From positions 7,207,001 to 7,271,000 of the forward strand of contig JAVMKO010000006.1 of NCBI GenBank assembly GCA_032164245.1: a DNA stretch of 64,000 nucleotides, given 5' to 3'. The position numbers were made by a program, and so were the translations under genes. The notes below the pieces were generated by a model, which saw nothing but the letters and a program-made list of their open reading frames with translations, was not told the origin of the DNA and made no database searches. The stretch is from Sternotherus odoratus (lineage: Eukaryota > Chordata > Testudines > Kinosternidae). Of this stretch, positions 42,936-53,240 are shown one piece after another (the first letter of the stretch is position 1; every line of letters starts with the position of its first letter).

Positions 42936-45021
42936 TTTGTTTTGTTTTTTGGCCAGCCACGTAAAGTTAAATTCGCACATTTTAAATGCAACTGGCCTGT
43001 AACTATTTCTCTGGAGCAAATTTGACTCTTCAGGTCAACTTCCCCAGCCCACTGGGTTGGCCTGCACAACCAGACTGAAGGCGATTGGCTACCTAGCCTC
43101 TGATAGCACCACTCTATTAAAGAATTGTTCCTAGCTCTCTTGAAATCAGACCGCAAGTGCTAAGAGTCACCTTTCCTTTTGCTTTATTGTTTTTCTTCAA
43201 ACCAACAAAATCTCACAGAAACTTACAGAAGTGTAGAGGGTTATTTTGGGTGTGATTTTAATAAGAGGCGTGGATTTTTGTTCATAGCCTGTGTCATCAA
43301 GTTCAACAGAACACAGCTCATAATTGTGAATATGTTATATGCTCATCTTGGGATTTTGATGACCCATCAAAGAAATTACCACGATGTCATCACAATTCCT
43401 TAAAATCTGCTCTGCGCTTATGTATCAGATGCAGGGAAGAAATTTCCCCTAATAAGCTTAGGAGCTGTGCAGTAGCATAGGTGGTCTTTTGTGGGCTCTC
43501 GAAGCTTTGCCAGAGGGACAGAAGAGGAAGCAGGAAGCCTGCGCGGTAGAGAGATCTGACAGCACACCCTAGAATGAGAGGAGCAAATGAAAATGAAAAC
43601 CAGTACATTTACACGGGAAAACACCCTGCACACAGTTTTCCATCAACGTTAAAAGCTTTATGAACTGGCCTCAGATGTTTTCAGCAGCTCCCACCAATTT
43701 ATGTGGAAATCTTTCTGTGCCCAATGCATGAGGTTTCCAACACTGAAAACTTCATAGACTGGGCGAAAAAAAAGTTTTCCATATAAATTGGTGGGAGCCT
43801 GGTACTGTTGAGAAATGCAGGCAAGCTAGTTCATAGGACTTCCAGCACTGCAGAGTGCTTTATAATCAGGGCACAGAGCATTTCTGTCCATGGAAACTTA
43901 TTTTCAGTGGTTTTTCTGATTCTTGGGCCCTCTGCTCCTTTCTCCCCAATCTGCTTTGGCTCCAAGCACCCTTATTTTGGTCATGAGCCTCTATTGCTGC
44001 AAGCTATCTACTGAGAGCAGAAGGGAAGAAGGCCTGCTCCTCTACTACTTAGCCTTTCTCCCTTGGAGAAGGTGTCCACGCAGAAGAGATTTTTAAGTGC
44101 ACTGGAAGAGGGCTTTAGCATGCCCAAAGGTAGCAGCTCCACTGCTGCTAAGGTTCACAGGAGAGATACTCCTCCAGAAGACATGATGAGAGATGAACTA
44201 AGCAGGGCACCCCTGTGGTGTCCAGCCAAATAGCTCTAGATTATGGGATTTCTTTTTGCTAATTTGCATCTCACTCCCCCAGTGGGGGCCTGGCAGGCCA
44301 GCCCCAGCCTGGAACATGAAGAACCAGTACCAGGAGGAAGCCTGGAGCTGCACTACCTTGCCTCCCAAAATCCTTTTAAGGAAACCTGCTTCCTTTCCTG
44401 ACCCGCCTCTGCATACTGGCAAGGGAAGGCCACTGCTGGTTAGTGGTCGAGAACCAAAAAAGAGACCCACTCACCAACCAACCCTCAGCCTACGACCAGA
44501 GGAGACATTGATGGCCAACCACCCCACAACCAACAGGACAGCAGGATACGCCCCACCACTGTGTCTCTGAGGGAACAGATTCCAGATATGGGAGCCAACT
44601 ACTGAAATCTCCATGAGGAGCTGAGGAGAGCATGGTGAGTCAAAGATTTGTTTGAGGAGAGAGGGCACGGCAGTGCTGGATCACATGGGGGGGGGGTGTA
44701 GATAAAAGTATGGAACTGATTTTTTGGGGGCAGGGTAGGACAGACTGTACGGGACTGAGGGACATTTTTGAGCAGACTGTGAAAGTGATGGATTCTGGGG
44801 GTTGGGGGAAGTGTATGTTATCTAGGAATGTCCTGGGTCCCTGAGTGACTAAAGCAGAGCATTTCTGAGGAAGAGCCTAGTTAACATTTTGGCAGTACCT
44901 CCCCAGTGAACATTTGTGAGTGTTTGTGAGTCTGTCACTTTCCATAAAAATCAAACAAACAAATCAATCATTGCTTCTGCCTATGTTTTTTTTTTTAAAT
45001 AAATAATTGTATGTATATATA
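42936..45021. other. No gene seen; inverted pair at 43680-43800
   Basis: A T/G-rich run follows the minisatellite ('gtttgtttgtttttg'). 'ctcccaccaatttatgtgga' near 43688 and 'ccatataaattggtgggag' near 43779 are inverted complements of about 18 bp. The 90-codon minus frame 44198-44470 and its 104-codon plus counterpart 44256-44570 are mutual shadows without domains. A G9 run is at 44687-44695. Confidence 0.4.
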
Positions 45022-45057
45022 GATTCATTTATTCTAAGGCCAGACGGTACCATTAAT

Positions 45058-45180
45058 CAGAGAGGTAGCCGTGTTAGTCTGGAATAGCAGAGGTAACAAA
45101 GTCCTGTGGCATCTTAAAGACTAACTATAAAGTTTTGAAGCATAAGCTTTCGTGGGCTAATACCCACTTCGTCGGATGCA
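45058..45180 (-). mobile_element. Penelope-like fragment, full 3' end, no fold-back
   Basis: The plus strand runs from 'cagagaggtagccgtgttag' to 'cccacttcgtcggatgca'. This is the complete segment seen in part in the fold-back copies, and it gives the reference order for them. It lies within CR1 sequence. I see no 12-nt duplication here, so the target may have been trimmed. Confidence 0.75.
45140..45180 (-). ncRNA. Hammerhead-ribozyme-like core
   Basis: On the minus strand: CCGACGA (45169-45175), perfect 5-bp helix II GTGGG/CCCAC (45163-45167 with 45152-45156), GAAA (45148-45151), then GC-TTAT-GC. It differs from the hammerhead core consensus only at U4 (C). Helix I is not evident. Best helix II of the copies in this window. 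Confidence 0.42.
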
Positions 45181-45214
45181 AGCTAGACTGGCCTGTATAG
45201 CACATGCCATAGAA

Positions 45215-45437
45215 CAGAGGTAGTCAATAGCCTACTCCAGACCACCAGACACTTTTCAACGGACCCTGAAAAATCTATTTATTATTATTTATTATTTCAT
45301 TATGTTATTGTTGTTGTTGTTTTATTTTATTATCAATATTATTGGGGGGGGGGGGTTAAATTTTCTCTGGAATCTGCACCTTGATTATACCTTGACTAAG
45401 AAATTTGGACCTTGACAAAAATAATTCACTACGCCTG
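45215..45437. mobile_element. hAT-type element with TTA-rich interior
   Basis: The left end is CAGAGGTAGTCAATAG and the right end, reversed, CAGGCGTAGTGAATTA: CAGNG termini with 11 of 14 matching. The interior has 'accaccagacacttttcaac', a (TTA/TTG)n tract (45278-45340), a run of G at 45342-45353 and 'ttaaattttctctggaatct'. The probable target duplication, 'ccatagaa'/'ctgtacaa', is badly decayed. Confidence 0.7.
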
Positions 45438-46468
45438 CTGTACAACTTCCCAAACTACTTCCTAGAGCAGACGTTGTAGAAAAACAGCTAATCTTGATTT
45501 TAAAATTGTCAGTGATGGAGAATCCACCACGACCAGATAGAGTCTCTCGTCCTGTAAATATGGTTGACATATTTGTCTTCCATAAAGCCATGTTGATTTG
45601 CATTAATTACATTACCTTCCTTTAGTTCATTATTAATCGAGTCCTATATCAGCTGCTCCATTTTCTTACCCCAGATCGACATCAGGCTGATGGTCTCATA
45701 ATTAACCAGATCATCCCATTTGCCCTTTTTAAAAACTGGAACAACATTAGCTTTCTTCCAGTCTTCTGGAATTTCCCCAGTGCTATAGTATTTACTGAAC
45801 AGCAACAGTAATAGTCCAGTGAGCTCCTCGGCAGCTCTTTTTAAACTCTTGAAGATTTAAAAATGTCTAACTTTAGTATCTTCTGTTTAATATCCCTCAG
45901 AGATACTGATGGAATGGAAAGAGTGTTATCATCACCATATGCTGAGCCTGCATCACCTCCTTTTCTCTCAAATACAAAACAGAAATATTTATTGAACACC
46001 TTTGCCTTCTTTGCAATGTGATTGATCATTCTACCATCTCCACCTACCAGCAGATCAATACCATTGTCAGGATTCTTTTCATTTTGAATACATTAAAAAA
46101 CATTCTCCTTATTATCCTTAACTCTTCCAGCCAGGGATTTTGCCTTATGTCTCTTGACTTCCCTTATCAATTTTCTATAACTTCTGATTTATATTCATTA
46201 CTATCAACTTCCCCTTTCTTCCATTTATTTTTTACAGGTATCTTCACTTCCCATCTACACCAGCTGTTATTTTTTAAAACTAATATGGCCTTCTTCCTTG
46301 ATTGTGGGAATGTGATTTTTTGGGTATCTAATAAGGTATCCTTGAATAATTCCCAATAATCATTTTTTTCTGATTAAATTCTTCCTCCCTGCTGATTTGG
46401 CTCCTAAATATATAAAGCATCATAGACACACATAATAGTGGATTGGTTCACTTAAGGTTGTTCTACAC

Positions 46469-46630
46469 CAGGGATTGGCAACCTTTGGTATGCGGCATGT
46501 CAGGGAAATCTGCTGGTGGGCTGGGATGGTTTGTTTACCTGCAGCATCCGCAAGTTCGGCCGATTGCAGCTCCCACTGGCCATGGTTCACCGTTCGAGGC
46601 CAATGGGGGCTGTGGGAAGTGGTAATGAAT
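46469..46630. mobile_element. hAT-type element end (truncated)
   Basis: 'cagggattggcaacctttgg' is a CAGNG hAT end. It continues 'ttgtttacctgcagcatccg' and 'tgcagctcccactggccatg', a known reptile hAT interior. The other end is missing. The opposite end type is seen at 63519 ('ggttgctgacccctg'). Confidence 0.6.
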
Positions 46631-47887
46631 AAGCCAAAAAAGAACCCAGCTTGCTGTTCAGATTGCAAGTTCAGATGGACCATTCAGAAGTAGGGGATGG
46701 GGAATTGTAATTTTGCTTATTAGCTGATCTGGAATTCCCTGAGAACTAATCAACGTGGAACCCCCACCCACCCCGATTTACTTTTTCAGAGGTGGCCGGC
46801 CTGCCGAATGTGAATTGGGAGAGTAGCTGCCCTGGCTGTAAGAGGACGAAACCCAGGTTCCAATCTGCTTTCACACTGAGAGAAGACCGCTGAGCTGTGT
46901 TCCATTTGTGTGCCTGGAGCTACATGTGTAATACTAAATGTTCCATACCGTCCAGAGCTCTCGGTTCATGGTACTTCAAACCCACAGTGACTAGACTTTT
47001 TTCATCGCATACAAGCTGCGGGAAATGAGCCATGTCCACTGCCTCTCACTACGGCTAATGAACCAAAACATCTTCCCGGTGGAAACAAACCAAATCTGTG
47101 CGGGAGGCCAGCTTGCAAGCTTGACAGGCCAAACGGTGCCAGCGATGAAGGTCCATTTGAGGTCCATTTATGTCCTCACAAACAAACATCTGCCCAGGCT
47201 AAGAGCCATTACAAGTCTTGTACTTTGGGGCTATAAACTGTCATCAAGTGCACATCATCTTAGACTTCCCATATGGCCAACATTTTTTTGATTCGTTACC
47301 TCAGATCCGCAGCTTTGTTCTTACGTCTACAGGTACCATGTCGGGCAAGCTTCGTTCATCATATTATGGCAGACAAATAGCACCTTGCAGTCAGACCCAC
47401 GGCTGGGTTACGCCACTGTTCAGTGCTAGTTCTGTTTGTTTACATTTCAATAAGAAGTCATGTGACTGGTTACCACACTGTTATTGTTATAGGGCTCATG
47501 ATGGAGTATAACATTACATGAGAATCAGTCGTGTTTATTTAACCAGAGAGGGTCTCATCAAGGTCAAAACCTGACATCTCATTACCCAATTGTGTGATGG
47601 TCCCATATGGAAGACCAGAGCTAAAGGGCTTGCATTTGGGTTATCTTTGTATCTACCAGAGTAGACGTAGAGGACAAACTAATTTGGAGGTGCTTTTGGA
47701 GAGGACAAACCTGTTTTTACAGAGTTTGGTCCAGGCCCTTCATTGGTATAAATTGGCGTAACTCCACTGAATCCAATGGAGCAATGCCGGTTTAAACAGC
47801 TCTGGCCCCCCACCTTCATTAAATTATATGTTATTTATCAAATGCCACGGGGGCTCTTGAAAGCTCTCTCTGACACCAGCAGAGTGA
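46631..47887. other. No gene seen
   Basis: Unique-looking. A weak TCAATGG-type palindrome lies at 47752-47810 ('ccactgaatccaatggag'). Frames 47025-47291 and 47218-47511 overlap and lack domains. Confidence 0.4.
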
Positions 47888-48082
47888 GGGGGAAGGATAG
47901 CTCAGTGACCTGCTAAAGCCAGGGTTGTGAGTTCAATCCTTGAGGGGGCTATTTAGGGATCTGGGACAAAAAATCTGTCAGGGGACAGTACGTGGTCTTG
48001 CTTGTGAAGGCAGGGGACTGGACTCGATGACCTTTGAAGGTCCTTCCAGCTCTATGAGTTAGGTAGATATTATATTATTATT
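47888..48082 (+). mobile_element. tRNA-derived SINE of turtles (Cry/Pol III-SINE type)
   Basis: tRNA-like head with A-box 'tagctcagtg' (47898-47907) and B-box 'gagttcaatcc' (47929-47939), then the body 'gggggctatttagggatctg' and a 3' end 'ctggactcgatgacctttga' that matches the CR1 3' tail, finishing in an ATT-rich repeat at 48065-48082. About 14 bp between the boxes are missing. The shared tail is explained by mobilisation by CR1 machinery, as described for tortoise SINEs. Confidence 0.88.
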
Positions 48083-48225
48083 AGTAGAGACATACACAGT
48101 GCCCCAGAAGGCAGACGGGGTGTTTGTCTTTGGAAGGGGTGTGTGTGAAAGGCTGCTCAGAAGGACTGAGTTGTTAGGAGATGTCTGAAAGATGATTAGG
48201 GTGTCACTGGGCCAAAAAAACATTT

Positions 48226-48455
48226 GTGAGAAGCAGTGTGGCCTAGTGGATAGAGCATTGACTGAGGTGTCAGGAGATCTGGATTCTGCTCCTGGCTCAA
48301 CCACTGAACTGCTGTGTCACCCTAGGTGAGTCATTTCACCCCTCCCTATCTGCATTTCCTTTCTATGGCTCTTAAGCTTTTGGGGGCCTTCACTGTCTCT
48401 TACCCTGTGTTTGTACAGCACCTCACAAGATAGGGTGTTGATCTCAGTGTCTGTG
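48226..48455 (+). mobile_element. MIR (CORE-SINE), nearly full length
   Basis: 'gaagcagtgtggcctagtgg' (A-box region), 'gagatctggattctgctcc' (B-box region), 'ctgtgtcaccctaggtgagt' and 'catttcacccctccctatct' follow MIR order, with the L2-like tail 'gtttgtacagcacctcacaa' and 'agggtgttgatctcag'. The best MIR of the window. Confidence 0.85.
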
Positions 48456-50454
48456 TGTTTGGGGGGTTGGGGGGTGTCTTTAGGTGGTACTGTGATGCAA
48501 ATAATGAAATGCAGGGAGGGTGGCATGGGAGAAAGGTGTTAGTTGGGCGTGTGAAAGGCATGGCTAGGAGAGGTATAGGGAGCAGGTGGAAATCAGGAGC
48601 CGACTTTTCAGCTAATGCTTTTTTAAATTTTTTATTAAAGTCATGGAGAGTCAAAGCACTGTGGCCTGTAACCAGAGAGAGTGTTATCCTAGACAGCCAT
48701 GTACCGAGGGCAGAATACACTGCTTGTGTGTATGTATGTGTGTGTGTGTTTCACAAGCAAATAAGGCAAAGGGTATTTTTTAAAGCTACAAAACCCAAGA
48801 ACCCCACAGCTGGGAAGCAAATATGAGCAATAGCTTTCACATGCTAACAAATCCAAGATCCTTGCAAAACAGATGCTGAGGTTTGTGGGGCTGGCACAGC
48901 TTCTTTGCTGGCAGGGAGTTAACTCACAGCAAGCTGAAAGGTTCAGAGATGGAAGAGTATCTAGAGACCGTCTGTTCATAAACACAGCTGAGGGCCAGCA
49001 ACCTGCTTTCTGCCCGGCCTGCGCTGTACTGACGGATTCATTCCCTGCAATGTTTCTCCCAGAAAGAAGGCAGACATGCAATGCTTCTGCAGCCCACGCT
49101 CTAGAGAAATAATTAAACAGTTTTCCTTAACCTTTTGAACTTTTCATTTATTATTGCCATCCATTCTGTCTGCCGTCTCAAATAGCAGAATCCTGAAACT
49201 GAGTTGCGGGGTCAAGGGTTTATTGTTTAATGGAGATAGAACATTTTGTAAATTGCACAAAGTCACAATGTTTATAATAGAAGCGTCTGGTGTGCTGAAT
49301 CTTTTCCATTTAACAAACAGTGAGCTTTGACATGTGTTCTTCCTCCATAGCAGGAAATCTGGGATAAGTGCAGTACTGGCATGGACATGTTACCAAATCC
49401 TTCCTGTAAACCAAATGACATCTGCATTCAAATAAAAACATTCCTTCCACCAAATACCAGGAAATACTAAAAGTATCCCTCTTCTTCTAAGGTCATGCTA
49501 AAATGAAGTCTTTGGCTTTCAGAACACAAAGTAAGTTTGCGGAGGGCCAAGATTTTTTTGTTCAACACACATTTGCTGTTACAAATCCTGGGGGGAATCT
49601 CCTTCTGGGTCAAATATGTGCATGCGTCTGTAGAATTTTGCAAGCATTTAATCTTCTTCGTAGGGAAAGAGTATAAATAGTTTAGGAGAATGGACTTACA
49701 TTAACAAATATTCCTGTTGCCTTGCTTTTATTAGTGCTCTGACTTTCAAGTCAGAAAAGGATTTGCTTAAAACAAAGCAAACAGCCTCAAAATGTGCTGT
49801 GCCAAAATAATCAATGGGATAAATACCTGGGATTTTCAAAATATGAATATTCTTCAGTAAATAAACCGAGGCAAGGACAGTCCAAGAAGAATCCCTGCCT
49901 AAGTGACAGGCCAGGGGATGTCTGTTCTAAATATTTTCATCTATCAGACTGCAGCTCAAATGCGGAACATTTAAAAAAAATAAATGTATGCAGAGCAGAT
50001 TCTTCCGCCTTGTGTTGCTTTTGCGGATTTTATTAACTAGAGTTAATGCTACATAAAACCTTTGGATTATTTTCCTAGCAAATGAGAACTACAATGGCAG
50101 AGATGGCTTTCCATGGCTAATCAGCATAAATATCCGCTTAAAGCTGAGTAATTTGTTCACTGCACAGAATGTACTTCAGCGCTTTTATGAGCTAAAAAGC
50201 TCAGCGAATGTTTTGAATGACTTACATTTGAAACATTGCAGACAGACATCAGACACATGTCAACTGGTTCCTCACCAAACATCTTTGACTAAATGATAGC
50301 CTATTTTTAGTGGGTTCCATGCCAAATTTCACTGTTGGGTTACTCAAAAGCAACTACCTGTAGCTTTAATCAAGAATGCTCTCTTCTGCACAGTCTGCTC
50401 ACTAAGCACAAGTCAAAGGGTGTCACAATTACTTAGGGGTGGCAAGCAAATGGA
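48456..50454. other. Unique A/T-rich stretch; possible conserved non-coding part at 49590-50280
   Basis: A (TG)n tract lies at 48725-48750. From 49590 to 50280 no repeat is visible and the text is rich in homeobox-like and AT-rich factor words ('ttaacaaatattcc', 'gctgagtaatttgttc', 'aatcagcataaatatcc'). No exon-like frame. Whether it is conserved needs an alignment. Confidence 0.4.
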
Positions 50455-50832
50455 ACACAAAGTGGAATGTGGGGAAAAGAATTTGAAAAATGCTGAAGAG
50501 CTGGTTGAAAAATGAAAAGAAAATTAATGTTTGAACATTTCAAAATGCTTTCATTTCAGTTGAAAAAAAAAGATTTTGAATAGTTTGGGATTTTTTTATA
50601 AACAATTTTTGACTTACGCTTCTTCATCTTTTTCCAGTGTGCTCTGGAGAAAAGGGGGCGGCAGAATTGAAAATCTAAAAAAACAAATTGGAATTTTTTG
50701 ATTGGAACAACACGGAACATTTTGAAAGCTAAACTTTTTTGCAAAAAAAAAAAAAAAAAGAAAGAAAAAGTAAAAGTTCATCTTTCCAATCCACCTCAAA
50801 AGGCCATTTCTTCAACAAAAACATTTTAAAAA
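50455..50832. repeat. A/T-rich interspersed repeat copy with poly-A
   Basis: 'gaatttgaaaaatgctgaag', 'tttcattttcagttgaaaaa' type words, then an A17 run (50741-50757) and 'aaagttcatctttccaatcc'. Same family texture as 18595-18958. Confidence 0.45.
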
Positions 50833-52439
50833 AATACTCATCTGGCTCCACAAATATATGATGGTTACACTCCACATTGGAGAGGCCAGATGGGCAGGTC
50901 TGAGATTATGGTCATCCAAGGTCCTAGGCTCACTCTCCTCTCCCCTTTGCCGTGTCCCCCACACCATGGTCCCACCCCTGTTGAGGTAGTAGGATGTTTG
51001 AGAGGTAAACAGTTCACCCATTTTAGAGCGATTGGTTCAGGCTGCCTGGAGGGCAACACTCCAGTGGCTACACTTAACACTTGGGTCACGTTTTCAAGCT
51101 TTTCGGGGCAGCTCTGAGGGCTGGAGCCCATTCTTTTTTTTAAATGAAAGTTGAGATCATGACCCATCCTGTGATCTGGGATTCTAGACACAGACCTGTG
51201 CCTGTACCTTTGTCTAAATCTAGTCCTACACGGTGGGGATCTGTCCCATCTAACAGAGCCCATATTACTGGCCAGTCTGGGCACGAAGGCTTTTTTCTGG
51301 GTCCAAAAAAAGCAGGTACTGGAGAAGGACTGTCTCCCAGAACCAGAACAAACCTTTCTTGTCAGGCCAAAGAGGGACAGTCAGAGCAGAGATTCCCCAG
51401 AAACCAGAGCCCAGCAGAACCCAAGGAGGAGATTGTTTCTTATCTACTTACAGACTGCGGTCTGCCTGAGGAGGCCTGCAGTTAAGAGGAAATGTGGCCG
51501 GATACCGTGGGGCTCCAGCTATCCTTGGCAGCGGAATGCCGCTGGCGGCTGTTGCCGTGAGTTAAAGCAGCCCTGAGGTGACTTAAACCTTGTGAGCAAT
51601 GGAAAATCTGGTCCCCCGTGTCAGAGTCTAACATGGCCCTGAGAAAGCCAGTCAGTCTTTGGCCCTCAGAGAACAAGGCTTCCGCGCTGTCGGGACCAGT
51701 GCCGTGTCCTGATCCTGTGTTCCTTCCACACCCAAAACGCCCACGTTCACTTCAGGAAGCGTTCTGGGCGTGCCAGGAATGCAGGACCGGGCTGAGTATC
51801 TCCAGAAGGGGGGACATTCCCTCCCTGAGTTGCAAGGCTAATGTAGCGCAGCATCCGACTCGGCTCCAGCTGCAGAGGGATAACTACAAAATGGCTGCGG
51901 GTCAAAAGCGAAAGAGGGAAAGGAGGGGAAGGGAGATTATTCCGTGGTGGAATTTCGTCTGGCTCAGAGCTCGTGTGTGACGGGGCTTGGTAGGGACCTG
52001 GAATAGACGTACATTCAATAAAACGCGGATCTCTTCAGGCCCCAGGAAAGGGATAGGACCCCCGGGCAAATGGTAGGCCACAGAAATAAATCTTCCTAGG
52101 AAAGATCTTAGCCAATTTAGAGGACTACAACTACATATGCTCATGTCTTGGCCTGAGAGGGTGGGCGGCCCTGCAGGCCTCCACTGTTGGTTGTCCTTAT
52201 TACGGTGGGTTTAGCATTGTCGATAGTATCGCTCCTTCGCAGTGCTACTGCCTGGAATGGCGTCAGACTGTCAGACAGTACTGATTATTACTTGTATTAC
52301 AGGATTGCATGGCATCGCCACCCCAGGGCTGTATGGTGCTAGGCAGTGTGAAGAGGCCGGAGGGAGACAGATCCTGCCCCGAAGAGCTTGCTATGTGAGC
52401 CCGGTGAAAATGGGTTCTGCTAAACTATTTGCAGGGACA
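50833..52439. other. No gene seen
   Basis: GC-balanced unique-looking sequence with domain-less overlapping frames (50865-51284, 51144-51485, 51618-51980). Confidence 0.4.
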
Positions 52440-52665
52440 TCTCATTTTGATTTCATTGACAGTTTTCTTCCAAAGTTTTGGGTGGTTATAATAATGTTTT
52501 TTTTCAGTTTGGGGTTTGGTTTTTGGTGACCACACACTGAAAAGTTTGGTCAAAACCAAATATGTCCTAAGGAAATTTCTGTTTTGACAAAAAAAAGCTA
52601 TGTTTGTATTTGCCTCTTGGTCAAAGAAACACAAACATTTTGATGTGTACATTTTGACCCACTCT
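52440..52665. repeat. A/T-rich interspersed repeat copy
   Basis: 'cattttgatttcattgacag', 'ttttttcagtttggggtttg', 'ctgttttgacaaaaaaaagc' and the closing 'cattttgacccactctgc' repeat the family pattern. Confidence 0.45.
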
Positions 52666-52821
52666 GCTTACAATCTGAACAGACAAGACAGTAAAAGTGG
52701 GTGAGGGTAAATGAATGCCAGGGATTTTCCTAAAGTCACACAACAGATCAATGGCAGATCCAGTGCTAGCACCTACAGCTCTTTAAGTTACTGCCCCATC
52801 CACAAGACCACACTGACAGCT
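52666..52821. repeat. Ancient MIR/L2-like segment
   Basis: 'cttacaatctgaacagacaa', 'cctaaagtcacacaacagat' and 'caatggcagatccagtgcta' follow a MIR/L2 internal segment order (AAGGTCACACAGCAAG, GTGGCAGAGCC). Confidence 0.5.
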
Positions 52822-53030
52822 AAGTTAGGTCTACACTAGGAAGATGTTGCTGGTATAGCTATAGTTGTATCTCACACCAGCAATGAGCTCTGAAGGGCTG
52901 ATGCAGCTTATACCAATTTAAACTGTGCTTTTGCGGGTATAGTTTATTCTAGCCAATTCCCCTCCCCCAACCGAAATAAGCCCTACTAGCAAAGATGCCA
53001 GGATAACAGAGTCTATGCCACACCAATTCT
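52822..53030. mobile_element. MITE family D (ctggtatagctata type)
   Basis: 'ttaggtctacactaggaaga', 'gctggtatagctatagttgt', 'gcagcttataccaatttaaa' and 'gggtatagtttattctagcc' are the conserved words of a common turtle MITE. The right terminal repeat is eroded. Confidence 0.6.
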
Positions 53031-53059
53031 GGTTTGACATGCTACTGGATCTGTCAGTA

Positions 53060-53240
53060 GCATGGAAGTTGGGTTGAGCATTGGCCTGCTAAGACCACTG
53101 CTGTGACTTCAATCCTTAAGGGGGTCATTTAGGGATATGGGGCAAAAAATCTGTTGCATGATTTAAGTGGGGATTGGTCCTGCTTTGAGCATCTAGACTA
53201 GATGACCTCCTGAGATCCCTTCCAACACTGATGTCCTCTA
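53060..53240 (+). mobile_element. tRNA-derived SINE of turtles, second copy
   Basis: 'ttgagcattggcctgctaag', a B-box-like 'gtgacttcaatcc' (53103-53115), 'aagggggtcatttagggat', 'ggggattggtcctgctttga' and 'gatgacctcctgagatccct'. It keeps the segment between A- and B-boxes that the first copy lost, but its A-box is eroded. The tail is CR1-like as in the first copy. Confidence 0.85.

Larger units (their letters stand above)
45022..46400 (-). mobile_element. Old CR1 LINE with RT remnant, split by Penelope-like and hAT insertions
   Basis: CR1 3' text appears at 45022-45057 ('aaggccagacggtaccatta'), again at 45181-45214 ('ctagactggcctgtatagca') and from 45438 on ('ttgattttaaaattgtcagt'), then a jump into RT ('ccataaagccatgttgattt') and pre-RT ('aaactggaacaacattagct'). 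The minus frame 45841-46029 has AKKAKVFNKYFCFVFERKGG. A stretch of ORF2 is deleted at about 45535. Confidence 0.82.

Noticed and set aside
42530..43156. 208-codon minus-strand open frame and several 110-130-codon frames on both strands
   Set aside because: They lie over the GC-rich minisatellite, are low in complexity (A, P, G, R) and open in several frames at once, which is a composition effect.
47888..47960. Possible tRNA gene with good B-box
   Set aside because: Box spacing is shortened and the sequence continues into a SINE body with CR1 tail.
48226..48300. Possible tRNA gene from A- and B-box-like words
   Set aside because: Continues into MIR core and L2-like tail; it is a SINE, and no clover-leaf with anticodon stem is apparent.
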